A stretch of 64,000 nt of DNA from an uncultured Cedecea sp. Its GTDB lineage: Bacteria > Pseudomonadota > Gammaproteobacteria > Enterobacterales > Enterobacteriaceae. Shown one piece after another: positions 37,818-48,255 of the stretch (position 1 is the stretch's first letter; every line of letters begins with the position of its first letter). The stretch is taken from the NCBI RefSeq assembly GCF_947498825.1, contig NZ_CANMLV010000005.1:124001-188000 (forward strand). The letters are read 5' to 3'. Below the pieces are notes generated by a model. The model was not told where the DNA came from, searched no databases, and saw only the letters and a list, made by a program, of their open reading frames with translations. Position numbers and translations under genes: made by a program.

Positions 37818-38267
37818 ATGTCTGACCTGATGACGTTTACTGGAATTACTCCCGAGCAAAGCGATATTGTTTATGCTCTGATTTGTGAATTACGCCAGGA
37901 TAAAAAACTGGATAGTCGGCTGATTAAGGAAGGCCTGATAGCTAATCTTAACGATCCGAATATTGCATATCAGTTCGCGTGGCTGGACAATAAAGTGGTG
38001 GGGTTTATTAGCCTGCAATTTCAGTTTCATCTTCATCATGCACGCTGGATAGCCGAAATTCAGGAACTGGTGGTAATGCCACAAGCCCGTAGTTTTGGTG
38101 TCGGTAAAGCATTACTCGCCTGGGCTGAACAACAAGCGCGTTATCGTCATGCAGAACTTTTGGAACTCTCAACGAGTACCAAAAGAGTGAATGCTCATCG
38201 ATTTTATATTCGGGAAGGTTATCAGGCAACACACCTGCGTTTCACTAAACCACTTGCCTACGAATGA
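37818..38267 (+). CDS. phnO: PhnO-like aminoalkylphosphonate N-acetyltransferase (GNAT)
   Basis: 149 residues. Close to E. coli PhnO as remembered: [72 protein letters not shown] (acetyl-CoA loop) and [19 protein letters not shown]. PhnO acetylates aminoalkylphosphonates to detoxify them or allow their use. No C-P lyase genes (phnG-M) or phnCDE lie nearby; only phnA is adjacent. Apparently monocistronic. Confidence 0.87.
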   Translation: MSDLMTFTGITPEQSDIVYALICELRQDKKLDSRLIKEGLIANLNDPNIAYQFAWLDNKVVGFISLQFQFHLHHARWIAEIQELVVMPQARSFGVGKALLAWAEQQARYRHAELLELSTSTKRVNAHRFYIREGYQATHLRFTKPLAYE

Positions 38268-38386
38268 TATCGTCGAATAATCAAATAGCTCTATACCAGA
38301 TTGATTTATATTATTTTTCTATAAATAATGTACAGACTCTGTTACTAGGCTACAATATACAACTGAGTTTGAATAGAGATAAATGA

Positions 38387-38707
38387 ATGATGAAAAAGAT
38401 TGCTATCGTAACAATGCTCGGTGCGTTTCTGGTTTCAGGTTGTGCAGTACACACCGATGAGACCAGTGTGGGTAAGTTTGGCCTGGCTTATAAAAGTAAT
38501 ATCCAGCGCAAACTTGATAATCAATACTATACCGAAGCTGAAGCGTCCTTGGCACGTGGCAGAATATCTGGCGCGGAAGAGATAGTAAAAACTGATGCGA
38601 CAAATTTCTGTGTTACAGAAGGCAAAAAAATGCAGATTGTTAACTTGACCACTGAAGGCGTTGGTCTGCATGGTGTTGCCCGTCTGACATTCAAATGTGA
38701 AGCTTAA
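38387..38707 (+). CDS. Small lipoprotein, unknown function
   Basis: 106 residues starting MMKKIAIVTMLGAFLVSGC; lipobox LVSGC gives an N-terminal acylated cysteine. After Cys the next residue is Ala, so it probably goes to the outer membrane. Mature part about 88 residues, two later cysteines (NFCVTEG; TFKCEA) that could form a disulfide. I do not recognise the family. The next lipoprotein gene starts 3 bases after its stop, so they form an operon. Confidence 0.75.
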   Translation: MMKKIAIVTMLGAFLVSGCAVHTDETSVGKFGLAYKSNIQRKLDNQYYTEAEASLARGRISGAEEIVKTDATNFCVTEGKKMQIVNLTTEGVGLHGVARLTFKCEA

Positions 38708-38710
38708 AAT

Positions 38711-39031
38711 ATGAATATAAGACTGCCATCTGTCTTAACATTTTTACTTCTGGCGGGGTGCTCTGCTACACCATTAGTGGGCACTAGCAATGCTGTCAAA
38801 GAGATCGATGCAAACGAAGCTAAATCTTGTACCTTTGTGCAGTCTTTTATCGTAAAGAATGATAACCCACTGGATAAAAATTCAGACAATGATGTCAAAA
38901 ATATTGCGATGAATCGTACAGATGTACTGGGTGGGAATGCGTTTTTAGTTAAAAATGAAGCCTTCTTACCCTCACCACTCAATATAGGTACAGTGATAGA
39001 ACTTACCGGTGATGCTTACAAATGTCCTTAA
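38711..39031 (+). CDS. DUF4156-like lipoprotein
   Basis: 106 residues; signal MNIRLPSVLTFLLLAGC with lipobox LLAGC. The pattern VKEIDANEAKSCTFV, then NIAMNRTDVLGGNAFLV and final GDAYKCP resembles the DUF4156 family (E. coli YjeI), which shares the C...GGN...YKCP layout. Function unknown. Co-transcribed with the preceding lipoprotein gene. Confidence 0.75.
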   Translation: MNIRLPSVLTFLLLAGCSATPLVGTSNAVKEIDANEAKSCTFVQSFIVKNDNPLDKNSDNDVKNIAMNRTDVLGGNAFLVKNEAFLPSPLNIGTVIELTGDAYKCP

Positions 39032-39238
39032 GCAAACAGAGGTGAGTACCGTAGTCGTAAAGTATTATTTAACCTGTGTGCCTGTCCGGCACACTTATTG
39101 TCGATAGTCCCCCGTTGTACCTGCCTGTCTAATATTCATAGATATAAAACAGACTAATAACCGAGAGCTATTTTCTTGGCGGCATTTTTATCTCATATTT
39201 GATTCCTGGCCAAATAAGTACTGTGAGTTTATCTGCTT

Positions 39239-39364
39239 ATACCCAAAATAATTCGAGTTACTTGTAGGCACCCAGTTCAGCCCGTCGATGAGCATAGATA
39301 AACTCTGTGATTCACGGGCTGGACGCAGACAACACCCAAGCAACTTGAAGTATGACGGGTATAT
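39239..39364. repeat. ERIC-type repeat, full length
   Basis: ACCCAAAATAATTCGAGTTAC to GCAACTTGAAGTATGACGGG, core GATGAGCATAGATAAACTCTGTGATTC. Rest of the gap 39032-39504 shows only AT-rich DNA with an inverted repeat TTGGGAAACTGAA/TTCAGTTTCCCAA at 39429-39468 that may terminate the nitroreductase transcript. Confidence 0.88.
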
Positions 39365-39428
39365 AAATGGCCGATTTAAATGAGGGTTATTACAAGACCT
39401 AAAAAATAAATTAGTTTTTAAAATAAGA

Positions 39429-39468
39429 ATTGGGAAACTGAAATATAAAATAAATTCAGTTTCCCAAC
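39429..39468 (-). terminator. Probable terminator after nitroreductase gene
   Basis: TTGGGAAACTGAA and TTCAGTTTCCCAA are perfect inverted arms (13 bp) around an AT-rich loop, lying just beyond the 3' end of the minus-strand nitroreductase gene. Confidence 0.65.
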
Positions 39469-39504
39469 CATCAACACACCACCTGATTACTCATAAAGCA
39501 TTGC

Positions 39505-40107
39505 TTACTTGGCGATAATGAAACGTGCGTCATTTTCAATAAAGGTTTTAGTCGCAGGTGCAGCGCCAGTAATAGAACCGAAGTTCAGCTGCGCACGCAG
39601 TTTCCAGCTTGCAGGTACATTCCATTCAGCCTGAACATCGGCATCAACCAGTGGATTATAGTGCTGTAAGTTAACACCAAGACCTTTTTCAGCCAGTGCC
39701 AGCCATACTGCATACTGAGCAATAGCAGAACTGTGTTCTGACCATACAGGGAAGTTGTCAGCATAAGCAGGGAATGACTCTTGCAGCCCTTTCACCACGT
39801 CCTGATCTTCAAAAAACAGAACAGAGCCCGCAGCGGCTGCAAAACCGTCAATCTTATCTGAAGTAGGCTGGAATTTATCCGCCGGAACTCGTTTTCTTAA
39901 TTGTTCACGAGTCAGTTCCCAGAATTTTTCGTGCTCTTTGTCCAGCAAGATCAGGGCGCGTGAACTCTGGGAGTTAAAGGCAGAAGGAGCCTGTCTAATG
40001 GCCTCTTTGATGATCTCAACGATAGCATCGTCACTCACCGGAAGTGTTTTTCCCAAGGTATAAGAAGTTCTGCGTTTTTCAGCAAGAGAGGCAAAAGTTC
40101 CTGACAT
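39505..40107 (-). CDS. Nitroreductase family protein
   Basis: 200 residues from the ATG at 40107 (MSGTFASLAEKRRTSYTLG), preceded by AGGAG. FMN-binding nitroreductase fold: EKRRTSY, QAPSAFNSQSSRALIL, GSVLFFEDQDVV, AEKGLGVNLQHYNPLV. Belongs to the Frm2/Hbn1-like subgroup (bacterial YdgI/YodC-type). Likely reduces nitro or quinone compounds using NAD(P)H. Monocistronic. Upstream lies an inverted ERIC repeat. Confidence 0.87.
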   Translation of the reverse strand: MSGTFASLAEKRRTSYTLGKTLPVSDDAIVEIIKEAIRQAPSAFNSQSSRALILLDKEHEKFWELTREQLRKRVPADKFQPTSDKIDGFAAAAGSVLFFEDQDVVKGLQESFPAYADNFPVWSEHSSAIAQYAVWLALAEKGLGVNLQHYNPLVDADVQAEWNVPASWKLRAQLNFGSITGAAPATKTFIENDARFIIAK

Positions 40108-40164
40108 ATCAGCTCCTGATTTTCGTATATATACGGTTATAGTAAGAAATAGGTATTTTTGGTT

Positions 40165-40291
40165 TATATCCGTCATACTTCAAGTTGCTTGGGCGTTACC
40201 TTCGTCAATCCTGCCGAATCACATAGTTTATCTATGCTCATCGCCAGGATTGACTCTGCGCCTACAAGCAACTTGAATTATTTAGGGTATA
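40165..40291. repeat. ERIC-type repeat, reverse orientation
   Basis: Begins TATATCCGTCATACTTCAAG and ends CAACTTGAATTATTTAGGGT, so it is reversed relative to most other copies. Core GAATCACATAGTTTATCTATGCTCATCG is the complement of the usual one. Confidence 0.88.
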
Positions 40292-40377
40292 GTTCGAAAT
40301 CTAAAACAAGTATAAATATTTCAGTCAACAATACTTTACCGATAGTGGCGTTACTTAAAATACTCCCAAAATAAGAC

Positions 40378-40520
40378 ACCAAGAGCCAGCCCCACCAGGC
40401 GTACATGGTTGCAGCCGTTTAGGCAGGAACGGCGCACGGAGCGTACATGCAGTACATAGGGGTTTTGAGCACTGTACTGGGCCAAAATGGCAAATAAAAT
40501 GGCCTGACAGGATAAGCTCT
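40378..40520. repeat. Dispersed repeat of another family
   Basis: The stretch around GGAGCGTACATGCAGTACAT, GGGTTTTGAGCAC, GGCCAAAATGGCAAATAAAA and GACAGGATAAGCTCTAAGC resembles intergenic repeats I remember from Yersinia and Serratia. It contains CGTACATG/CATGCAGTACAT partial palindromes and no believable gene. Only one copy occurs in this window, so the call is from memory. Confidence 0.5.
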
Positions 40521-40660
40521 AAGCTAAGCTTAACCCTGTAAACGACACACCAGTCGTAAGCACAGACCTTCCTCATACTTATAGACTAGAATAGAACACT
40601 AAAGCCAACAACATCTGGTTCCCTATAGCGAAATTATTCGCATTCAAAGGAGTTTTATTA

Positions 40661-41107
40661 ATGAAAAGAATATTCATCGCACTGGCCCTTTCTTGCTCTG
40701 CCCTTTCTGTTCACGCAGCTGAACCTCTCACCATCAGTAGCCTGGCAACAGATAAAGCGACGGCAGCAGCATTCAAAACGATGGTGGGCAGTCAAGACCT
40801 GCCGCAATGGGTCACTCAGGGTGGAACGACGAGCCAAAATCAGGATGTCGTTATCGATGGAAAAAAATATACTGTGCTGAACAGCTGCAAGCCTCATGAC
40901 TGTGCCGCTGAGAGCATCGCTGTGCTGTATTCTCCGGAATCAAAAACTCTGGCTGGCGTATTTTCGCAGCTCGACGAACAAGCCGTCGTTCAGAAACTGA
41001 CCTGGTTAAATATCAGTGATGATTTATCTATTGATGGTAAAACAGTCCTCTTTGCTGCACTGACAGGCAGCCTGGATAATCATCCGGACAGTTTTAACTT
41101 TAAATAA
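40661..41107 (+). CDS. ivy: Periplasmic C-type lysozyme inhibitor Ivy
   Basis: 148 residues. Signal peptide MKRIFIALALSCSALSVHA cleaved before AEPL. The inhibitory loop CKPHDC is present at residues 76-81, identical to E. coli Ivy, which inserts its histidine into the lysozyme active site. Protects peptidoglycan against host lysozyme and endogenous lytic transglycosylases. A ribosome site (AAGGAG) precedes the ATG. Monocistronic. Confidence 0.96.
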   Translation: MKRIFIALALSCSALSVHAAEPLTISSLATDKATAAAFKTMVGSQDLPQWVTQGGTTSQNQDVVIDGKKYTVLNSCKPHDCAAESIAVLYSPESKTLAGVFSQLDEQAVVQKLTWLNISDDLSIDGKTVLFAALTGSLDNHPDSFNFK

Positions 41108-41145
41108 TCGGTTTAAGGTGGCAGAAACTGCCACCTCTGATTACC

Positions 41146-41184
41146 GACAAAGAAAGGAAAAACCGGGTTTTTTCTTTCTTTGTC
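41146..41184. terminator. Bidirectional terminator between ivy and DUF1737 gene
   Basis: GACAAAGAAAGGAAAAACC and GGTTTTTTCTTTCTTTGTC form a nearly perfect long stem with T-runs in both directions, between convergent genes. A separate hairpin AGGTGGCAG-AAA-CTGCCACCT lies at 41116-41136. Confidence 0.8.
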
Positions 41185-41214
41185 ATGCGAAACAACCAAT
41201 AGTAACGAGATAAA

Positions 41215-41418
41215 TTAACACAAATCCTGCTCATCACTCCAGATGACCGCCTGGGCTGCAATCACTTCATTTTTATCTGAATTATAAGTGACTGAAGGAC
41301 TACCATAGAGTTCATAGCCTAACTCCAGAGCCTCAGAGACTCGATGACAAAAAGTCGCATCATCCGGACCGGTAATTAACCGATAGGCTGGTAAATCTTG
41401 TGGTTTTACTTTTTTCAT
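41215..41418 (-). CDS. DUF1737-family small protein
   Basis: 67 residues (MKKVKPQDLPAYRLITGPDDATFCHRV; ALELGYELYGSPSVTYN; VIAAQAVIW). The pattern YRLITGPDD...LGYELYGSP is that of DUF1737 proteins, short cytosolic proteins of unknown function. AAGGAAG upstream of the ATG on the minus strand serves as ribosome site. Convergent with ivy. Confidence 0.85.
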   Translation of the reverse strand: MKKVKPQDLPAYRLITGPDDATFCHRVSEALELGYELYGSPSVTYNSDKNEVIAAQAVIWSDEQDLC

Positions 41419-41930
41419 TTTGCTTCCTTACTGAGAAAGGAAATTAACAGGAATATTCATCATCTGCTCATCAACCTAATGGTAGTACGCAAGTCTCTGG
41501 CTGGCTATATGCCCACAGACTATGATTTCACCGCCGATTCTTCAGCCGGTTTTAATTTAAGCTTATATATTGGTAATAAAATAATAACGGATATAAATTA
41601 TCAGGGCATTTATCAAGCTATCAGGCTATCCCACCCCAATGCTATGCCCCCTGGTGATTAAAAAGCAGCCATATTCACTTAGTTTTCTATATAAAACAGG
41701 ATTTTCATCAAAAAATAAATCATAACCTATTGTTATGGAAAGACTTTAATCATTATTTTTTAACATGATTTTCAGCGTCGGACCATTTTCCAGATGATTA
41801 TTAATCCAGCATTTTTAGCCATGTTTTTAATGCGTGATCTCCCCCTCAAAAAGTAAACAAAGCTCTCACCCCCTCTATGATTAACGTTTATTTGACATAT
41901 TATTAACACACTAAAGGAGAGCCAAAAGCC
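41419..41930. other. Intergenic region upstream of acs
   Basis: About 510 bases. It should hold the acs promoter and CRP control region, but I could not identify a full CRP palindrome. An 87-codon frame (41398-41661) overlaps the start of the DUF1737 gene on the other strand and has no ribosome site, so it is not called. AGGAGAG at 41916-41922 is the acs ribosome site. Confidence 0.5.
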
Positions 41931-43886
41931 ATGAGCCAATTGAAAAAACATGCTATCCCTGCTGCGATTGCCGAACGTTGTCTGGTAAATCCAGAACAGT
42001 ATCAAGCCATGTATCAACAGTCAGTTCAGGACCCGGATACCTTCTGGGGTGAGCAAGGAAAGATCCTCGATTGGATAACGCCTTATCAGAAAGTAAAAAA
42101 CACTTCTTTCGCGCCAGGAAATATCTCAATCAAATGGTATGAAGATGGCACGCTTAATCTTGCCGCCAACTGTCTTGATCGCCATTTAGACACTCAGGGT
42201 GATGCCACAGCCATTATCTGGGAAGGCGATGATGCGACTCAAAGCAAACATATCTCTTATCGGGAATTACACCGCGATGTATGCCGTTTTGCCAATGTGT
42301 TACTTGCTCAGGGCATAAAAAAAGGCGATGTCGTTGCCATCTATATGCCAATGGTACCAGAAGCCGCTATCGCGATGCTCGCTTGCGCCCGTATAGGTGC
42401 GATTCACTCAGTTATTTTTGGCGGTTTTTCACCGGAAGCGGTTGCCGGGCGTATTATTGATTCCCATACTCGTCTGGTCATCACCGCAGATGAAGGCGTC
42501 CGCGCCGGACGAGCTATCCCGCTGAAAAAAAATGTCGATGAAGCCCTGAAAAACCCACAGGTTACCAGTGTTGATCGCGTAATTGTGCTTAAACGTACCG
42601 GTGGAAATATCGACTGGCATCAGGACCGTGATATCTGGTGGCATGAAACGATTGATCAAGTGAGCGATCAGCATACGCCCGTTGCAATGAATGCCGAAGA
42701 CCCCCTGTTTATTCTCTATACATCGGGTTCAACCGGAAAACCGAAAGGTGTGCTGCATACCACAGGTGGATATCTGGTCTATGCTGCAACAAGCTTTAAA
42801 TATGTCTTTGATTATCATCCGGGCGATATTTATTGGTGTACCGCCGATGTTGGCTGGGTCACGGGTCATAGCTATCTGCTTTATGGCCCACTGGCATGTG
42901 GTGCGACGACGTTGATGTTTGAAGGTGTTCCTAACTGGCCGAAACCGAATCGCATGGCTCAAGTTGTGGATAAGCATCAGGTCAATATTCTCTACACTGC
43001 GCCAACTGCAATTCGGGCCTTAATGGCTGAAGGCGATAAGGCCACTGAAGGCACCAGCCGTACTTCATTACGCCTGTTAGGGTCGGTCGGGGAACCTATT
43101 AACCCGGAAGCCTGGGAATGGTACTCCAAGCATATCGGGAATGGCCAGTGTCCGATTGTTGACACCTGGTGGCAAACCGAAACCGGCGGTTTTATGATAG
43201 CGCCCCTGCCAGGTGCGACCGAACTTAAGCCGGGTTCAGCCACACACCCATTCTTTGGTGTACAACCTGCAATAGTGGATAACGAAGGTAATCCTCTGTC
43301 CGGTGCAACTGAGGGTAATTTAGCGATTATCGACTCATGGCCAGGCCAGGCACGTACGCTGTTTGGCGATCACGAACGCTTTGAACAAACCTATTTCTCC
43401 ACCTTTAAGAATATGTATTTCAGTGGTGACGGAGCACGTCGTGATGAAGACGGTTATTACTGGATAACCGGTCGAGTGGACGATGTTCTGAACGTTTCTG
43501 GTCACCGTCTGGGTACGGCTGAAATAGAGTCTGCTTTAGTTTCTCATCCAAAAATCGCTGAAGCCGCGGTAGTAGGTATTCCTCATAATATTAAAGGTCA
43601 GGCGATTTATGCCTACGTCACCCTAAATCATGGGGAAGAGCCGTCACCCGAGCTTTATACCGAAGTTCGTAACTGGGTACGTAAAGAAATAGGCCCGCTA
43701 GCCACACCGGATATTTTGCACTGGACGGATTCTCTGCCAAAAACCCGCTCAGGAAAAATAATGCGCCGTATTCTCCGTAAAATTGCCAGTGGGGATACCA
43801 GCAACCTCGGTGATACTTCAACGCTCGCCGATCCGGGCGTTGTCGAGAAACTGCTGGAAGAAAAGCAGACCTTAACCACTTCCTGA
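41931..43886 (+). CDS. acs: Acetyl-CoA synthetase
   Basis: 651 residues, one short of E. coli Acs. AMP-forming ligase converting acetate, ATP and CoA to acetyl-CoA in the cytosol. P-loop [19 protein letters not shown], and the C-terminal acetylation-controlled lysine K609 in TRSGKIMRR, at the same number as in E. coli. Followed by yjcH and actP in the same direction, making the acetate-scavenging operon. Confidence 0.97.
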   Translation: MSQLKKHAIPAAIAERCLVNPEQYQAMYQQSVQDPDTFWGEQGKILDWITPYQKVKNTSFAPGNISIKWYEDGTLNLAANCLDRHLDTQGDATAIIWEGDDATQSKHISYRELHRDVCRFANVLLAQGIKKGDVVAIYMPMVPEAAIAMLACARIGAIHSVIFGGFSPEAVAGRIIDSHTRLVITADEGVRAGRAIPLKKNVDEALKNPQVTSVDRVIVLKRTGGNIDWHQDRDIWWHETIDQVSDQHTPVAMNAEDPLFILYTSGSTGKPKGVLHTTGGYLVYAATSFKYVFDYHPGDIYWCTADVGWVTGHSYLLYGPLACGATTLMFEGVPNWPKPNRMAQVVDKHQVNILYTAPTAIRALMAEGDKATEGTSRTSLRLLGSVGEPINPEAWEWYSKHIGNGQCPIVDTWWQTETGGFMIAPLPGATELKPGSATHPFFGVQPAIVDNEGNPLSGATEGNLAIIDSWPGQARTLFGDHERFEQTYFSTFKNMYFSGDGARRDEDGYYWITGRVDDVLNVSGHRLGTAEIESALVSHPKIAEAAVVGIPHNIKGQAIYAYVTLNHGEEPSPELYTEVRNWVRKEIGPLATPDILHWTDSLPKTRSGKIMRRILRKIASGDTSNLGDTSTLADPGVVEKLLEEKQTLTTS

Positions 43887-43974
43887 TAACACCATAACAT
43901 CATAACACCTGCGCCACCCTCTTCCTTTTGGGAGAGGGTATCATTCCCCATATAAGAACCCTGGAGGTTCTGCG

Positions 43975-44289
43975 ATGAATGACGATATTTATCAACGGAT
44001 AGAAAGTAATGCGCATTTCAAAGAACTCGTCACCAAAAGACAACGTTTCGCCGTCATGCTCTCATTACTCATGTTATTTGTTTATGTTGGCTTCATCTTA
44101 CTTATCGCCTTCGCCCCCGCCTGGCTTGGCACGCCACTGCATTCCGGAACGACTGTAACACGCGGTATCCCCATCGGAATCGGCGTAATTGTTTTTTCTT
44201 TTATTCTCACCGGAATTTATGTCTGGCGAGCTAATGGTGAATTTGATCGTTTAAATCGTGAAATTCTGGATGAGGTAAAAGTTTCATGA
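43975..44289 (+). CDS. yjcH: YjcH, DUF485 inner-membrane protein
   Basis: 104 residues with two membrane segments ([41 protein letters not shown]). Start [23 protein letters not shown] is typical of DUF485 proteins found next to ActP; thought to support the permease. GGAGG upstream of ATG. Overlaps actP by 4 bases (ATGA). Confidence 0.94.
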   Translation: MNDDIYQRIESNAHFKELVTKRQRFAVMLSLLMLFVYVGFILLIAFAPAWLGTPLHSGTTVTRGIPIGIGVIVFSFILTGIYVWRANGEFDRLNREILDEVKVS

Positions 44290-45944
44290 AATATATTTTG
44301 ACGATATTCACCTCCCTGCTTCTTAGTTTACCTGTCAGTGGTTTCGCTGCCGATGCACTTACTGGCGATGTCGAACGACAGCCCACTAACTGGCAAGCGA
44401 TTGTGATGTTTCTTATCTTCGTACTGCTGACACTCTATATTACCTACTGGGCATCCCGACGTACCCGTTCACGTAGCGACTACTATACCGCTGGCGGTAA
44501 TATTACTGGTTTCCAGAATGGTCTGGCGATTGCCGGTGACTTTATGTCAGCCGCTTCGTTTCTGGGTATTTCGGCGCTGGTCTACACTTCGGGTTTTGAT
44601 GGTTTAATCTATTCACTCGGTTTTCTGGTGGGCTGGCCTATTATCCTGTTCTTAATTGCCGAACGTCTGCGTAATCTGGGACGTTACACCTTTGCAGATG
44701 TAGCATCTTATCGCCTGAAACAAAAACCGATTCGAATTTTGTCTGCCTGTGGTTCTCTGGTGGTCGTGGCTTTATATTTGATAGCCCAGATGGTCGGTGC
44801 CGGTAAGCTTATTCAGCTGTTATTTGGCCTCAATTACCATATTGCTGTGGTGTTAGTTGGCGTACTGATGGTGCTTTATGTTCTGTTTGGCGGCATGCTG
44901 GCAACCACCTGGGTACAGATAATTAAAGCCATTCTGCTGTTATTCGGCGCCAGTTTTATGGCTTTTATGGTTATGAAGCATGTCGGTTTTAGTTTCAATA
45001 ATCTGTTTAGCGAAGCCATCGCTGTACATCCTAAAGGGATTGCTATTATGAGTCCCGGTGGACTGGTCAAAGATCCTATCTCAGCACTCTCGCTTGGACT
45101 CGGCCTGATGTTTGGTACTGCTGGTTTACCGCATATTCTGATGCGTTTCTTTACCGTCAAAGACGCGCGTGAAGCACGTAAGAGTGTGTTTTATGCTACG
45201 GGTTTTATGGGTTACTTCTATATCCTGACCTTTATTATCGGCTTTGGCGCTATTGTTCTGGTCAGCGCAAATCCGGCCTTCAAAGATGCCGCTGGCGCGC
45301 TGATTGGCGGTAACAATATGGCCGCCGTTCACCTGGCTGATGCTGTAGGTGGAAGCCTGTTCCTTGGTTTTATCTCTGCGGTGGCCTTCGCCACAATCCT
45401 CGCGGTGGTTGCCGGACTGACGCTTGCGGGTGCTTCTGCGGTATCTCACGACCTGTATGCTAACGTGTTCCGCAAAGGAGCCAGCGAACGTGATGAACTG
45501 AAAGTATCAAAAATTACTGTACTGGTACTTGGAATAGTGGCAATTCTGCTAGGTATTTTATTTGAAAATCAGAATATCGCCTTTATGGTCGGTCTGGCCT
45601 TCTCTATTGCCGCCAGCTGTAACTTCCCTATTATCTTGCTGTCCATGTACTGGTCAAAACTGACCACCCGAGGAGCAATGATAGGTGGCTGGCTTGGACT
45701 CATAACCGCAGTTGGGTTAATGATCCTCGGCCCGACTGTTTGGGTGCAAATCCTTGGTCACGAGAAGGCAATATTCCCTTATGAGTACCCGGCGCTGTTT
45801 TCTATTCTGATAGCCTTTGTCGGTATTTGGGTATTCTCGGCCACTGACAATACGGAACAGGGTAAACTAGAACGCGAAAAATTCCGTGCTCAGTTTATTC
45901 GTTCGCAAACCGGAATAGGCATTGAGGAAGGGCGTTCACACTAA
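44286..45944 (+). CDS. actP: Acetate/glycolate:cation symporter ActP
   Basis: 552-residue sodium:solute symporter family permease. N-terminal signal-like segment [19 protein letters not shown], then [31 protein letters not shown], typical of the family, and about 13 membrane segments. Imports acetate for Acs. Last gene of the operon, ending in a hairpin shared with the convergent antiporter gene. Confidence 0.96.
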   Translation: MKYILTIFTSLLLSLPVSGFAADALTGDVERQPTNWQAIVMFLIFVLLTLYITYWASRRTRSRSDYYTAGGNITGFQNGLAIAGDFMSAASFLGISALVYTSGFDGLIYSLGFLVGWPIILFLIAERLRNLGRYTFADVASYRLKQKPIRILSACGSLVVVALYLIAQMVGAGKLIQLLFGLNYHIAVVLVGVLMVLYVLFGGMLATTWVQIIKAILLLFGASFMAFMVMKHVGFSFNNLFSEAIAVHPKGIAIMSPGGLVKDPISALSLGLGLMFGTAGLPHILMRFFTVKDAREARKSVFYATGFMGYFYILTFIIGFGAIVLVSANPAFKDAAGALIGGNNMAAVHLADAVGGSLFLGFISAVAFATILAVVAGLTLAGASAVSHDLYANVFRKGASERDELKVSKITVLVLGIVAILLGILFENQNIAFMVGLAFSIAASCNFPIILLSMYWSKLTTRGAMIGGWLGLITAVGLMILGPTVWVQILGHEKAIFPYEYPALFSILIAFVGIWVFSATDNTEQGKLEREKFRAQFIRSQTGIGIEEGRSH

Positions 45945-45961
45945 CGAGGCAGATTAAACGA

Positions 45962-45986
45962 TACCGGGAGCAAAGAGCTCCCGGTA
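45962..45986. terminator. Hairpin between convergent actP and yjcE
   Basis: TACCGGGAGC-AAAGA-GCTCCCGGTA, a perfect 10-bp stem, lies in the 54-base gap between the two convergent genes and can serve both. Confidence 0.8.
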
Positions 45987-45998
45987 CATTACAGTTCA

Positions 45999-47645
45999 TT
46001 ATTCTTGTTCGATTAATAATGTCTCAAGCAAATCAAGGTCATGAAGTAATTTCTTCAGCGTCTCGTTGCTGATTTGTTTGGTCGCGCGGAGATGATAGAG
46101 CTCACCACGCTCAGAACGTAATGCCGCCAGACGGAAGCGTCGTTCCAGGTTCTCTTCCAACTCGCTGTTATCCGCATTTTTACTGCCATCAATACGACGA
46201 CGCAGGTTACCAATAACCCGGGAACTGACTTCTTTGAGTAACTGGTTATCGATATTCTCCTTAGCATCCGCCGATAAACGCTCTTCCATTTTTTGAATAG
46301 TTACGATGGCGACTTCTCCAGTTGCCGCCCGAGCCAGACGCTCTTCTTTACGCATCAACAGTGGATCACCCATATCAACATGCCTGAGCAGGATAGGCAG
46401 CATAATGACCCCGGCAAATAACGAGAACAAAATAACGCCTGCAGCAATAAATATCAGCTCATAACGTGCCGGGAATGGCGTACCATCTAACAGAAATAAC
46501 GGGATGGAAAGGACACCCGCCAGCGTGATAGCACCACGAACCCCCGCAAATGATGCAATAAACAACTCACGAGTCGTAAACGAACCAAAGGCCAGCGGGC
46601 GTTTTTTCATAAATTGATGGCTGATCTGTTTCATCGCCCATAACCACAGAAAACGCAGTGCAATCAAGGCAAAATAGATAATGACCACATCCAGGAAGAG
46701 CATCCATAACTCAACATTCGGATCAGCATTCGCCGCACTGATTGAGGTTTCAAGGATGCCCGGAAGCTGCAAGCCTAATAGCAAGAAGACCATACCGTTA
46801 AACACAAACTCCAGCATCGCCCAGACACTGTTGGCACGTAAACGCATCGCCAGAGGCGCATTACGTAGCACACCGGCACGGGTGATAGTCATCCCTGCCG
46901 CCACTGCTGCCAGGATACCAGAGACACCAATATGCTCAGCTATCAGGTAAGATGCGAAAGGCAGTAACAGTAACAGCAAAATTTGCGTCGCAGGTTCGTC
47001 GCCATTATAACGGCTCATCAGACGCATTGATTTACCGTACAGCCAGCTGATAGCAATTCCCGCCAATAAACCACCGATGGCAACTTTAAAGAATTCTAAT
47101 GAGGCCCCTCCGACGGTGAAAGCCATGCTTCCTATCGCCACAGCAACAGCCAGTTTAAGGGAAACCAGACCAGAAGCGTCGTTCATTAACGCTTCACCCT
47201 GCAGAATTCCCATAATCCGCTTCGGTATTCGTCCTTCACCCACGATACCAGACAAGGCTACAGCATCCGTCGGTGACAGTACCGCAGCCAGAGCAAATGC
47301 AGGTACTAATGGTATCCCCGGCACCATAAAGTAAATCAGGAGGCCTATCCCAACGACAGTGACTATGACCAAAACTAAAGCCAGACCAATGATTTCCCGT
47401 CCCTGTCCCAAAAACTCATTCACCGGCGTTTTCCAGCCATCTGCAAATAGCAGCGGTGGGATAAACAGCAGTAAAAAAAGTTCGGGATCAAATTCCACAT
47501 GCAGGCCAAAATGAGGCCAGGCAAGCAGTGCGCCGATGCCAATTTGCATCAGGGGGAGAGGGACCTGAAAAGGTAATATTTTTGTTATCACGCCTGAGAG
47601 TGATACCACAAGGGTCATAATGAGAATAGTAAAGAAAATTTCCAT
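45999..47645 (-). CDS. yjcE: NhaP/CPA1-type Na+/H+ antiporter YjcE
   Basis: 548 residues, about 12 membrane segments and a cytoplasmic C-terminal tail of roughly 130 residues rich in charged helices (RKEERLARAATGEVAIV; LEENLERRFRLAALRSERGELYHL). The CPA1 motifs LSPTDAVA and GEALMNDASGLV hold the ion-binding acidic residues. Located between actP and ghxP as in E. coli. Exchanged ion not proven for YjcE. Confidence 0.93.
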   Translation of the reverse strand: MEIFFTILIMTLVVSLSGVITKILPFQVPLPLMQIGIGALLAWPHFGLHVEFDPELFLLLFIPPLLFADGWKTPVNEFLGQGREIIGLALVLVIVTVVGIGLLIYFMVPGIPLVPAFALAAVLSPTDAVALSGIVGEGRIPKRIMGILQGEALMNDASGLVSLKLAVAVAIGSMAFTVGGASLEFFKVAIGGLLAGIAISWLYGKSMRLMSRYNGDEPATQILLLLLLPFASYLIAEHIGVSGILAAVAAGMTITRAGVLRNAPLAMRLRANSVWAMLEFVFNGMVFLLLGLQLPGILETSISAANADPNVELWMLFLDVVIIYFALIALRFLWLWAMKQISHQFMKKRPLAFGSFTTRELFIASFAGVRGAITLAGVLSIPLFLLDGTPFPARYELIFIAAGVILFSLFAGVIMLPILLRHVDMGDPLLMRKEERLARAATGEVAIVTIQKMEERLSADAKENIDNQLLKEVSSRVIGNLRRRIDGSKNADNSELEENLERRFRLAALRSERGELYHLRATKQISNETLKKLLHDLDLLETLLIEQE

Positions 47646-47789
47646 GCTTTCCTTAGTTCCAATATCGGTAAAAAATTATCTTAAAGCTAAATTTAGATGA
47701 GCGTCATTTCCTGTCTTTAACAGAGATGAGAGTAGAGTCCGGACATATCATTCTATATTGCATCGGCCAGCCTCCTGCACACAACTCTG

Positions 47790-47905
47790 TAGCTAAAATA
47801 ATTCGCGTTGTTTGTAAGTATCCAGGCCCGCCCGTCAATGAGCATAAACAGGCGCTGCGGTTCGCCGGAATGAAGGCAGGCAACTTGAAATATGGCGGAT
47901 ATATA
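47790..47905. repeat. ERIC-type repeat
   Basis: TAGCTAAAATAATTCGCGTTG to GGCAACTTGAAATATGGCGG; core CAATGAGCATAAACAGGCGCTGCGGTTCG is diverged. First of two copies between yjcE and the small secreted protein gene. Confidence 0.8.
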
Positions 47906-48105
47906 CCACTACCTTTTCAAAAGCGACCTGTTTGTGGTCAAAAACAATATAGAGAATAGATAACATGGTCATTTTTACTGATGTCTTTCGCTAAAATACG
48001 CTCCTGAAAGCAAGATGCTGAGTCTGTTTTTAACTTCATCGTAAACTCAATTTGCATCCTTATTCCCCTCTCATTTTCACGATAACCTTCTAAAAAAAAA
48101 CTAGT

Positions 48106-48233
48106 TACATCCTAAATAATTCGAGTTGCTTGTAGGCGCCAAGTGCATGCCTTCGATGAGCACAGATAAACCATGTGATTCGCGACATGAACGCTGGCAA
48201 CGCCCAGGCAACCTGAGATATGACGGGTATATC
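48106..48233. repeat. ERIC-type repeat, full length
   Basis: TACATCCTAAATAATTCGAG to ACCTGAGATATGACGGGTAT; core GATGAGCACAGATAAACCATGTGATTCG. Ends about 23 bases before the start of the small secreted protein, so the promoter of that gene would have to lie in or before the repeat. Confidence 0.87.
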
Positions 48234-48255
48234 GTGATAATACGGAGATTAATGA

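Noticed and set aside
40355-40576. 73-codon minus-strand Cys-rich frame
   Set aside because: Lies in a dispersed repeat; such frames recur with every copy of the repeat and are not genes.
41398-41661. 87-codon plus-strand frame upstream of acs
   Set aside because: Starts with a non-ATG codon inside the opposite DUF1737 gene, lacks a ribosome site and resembles no family.
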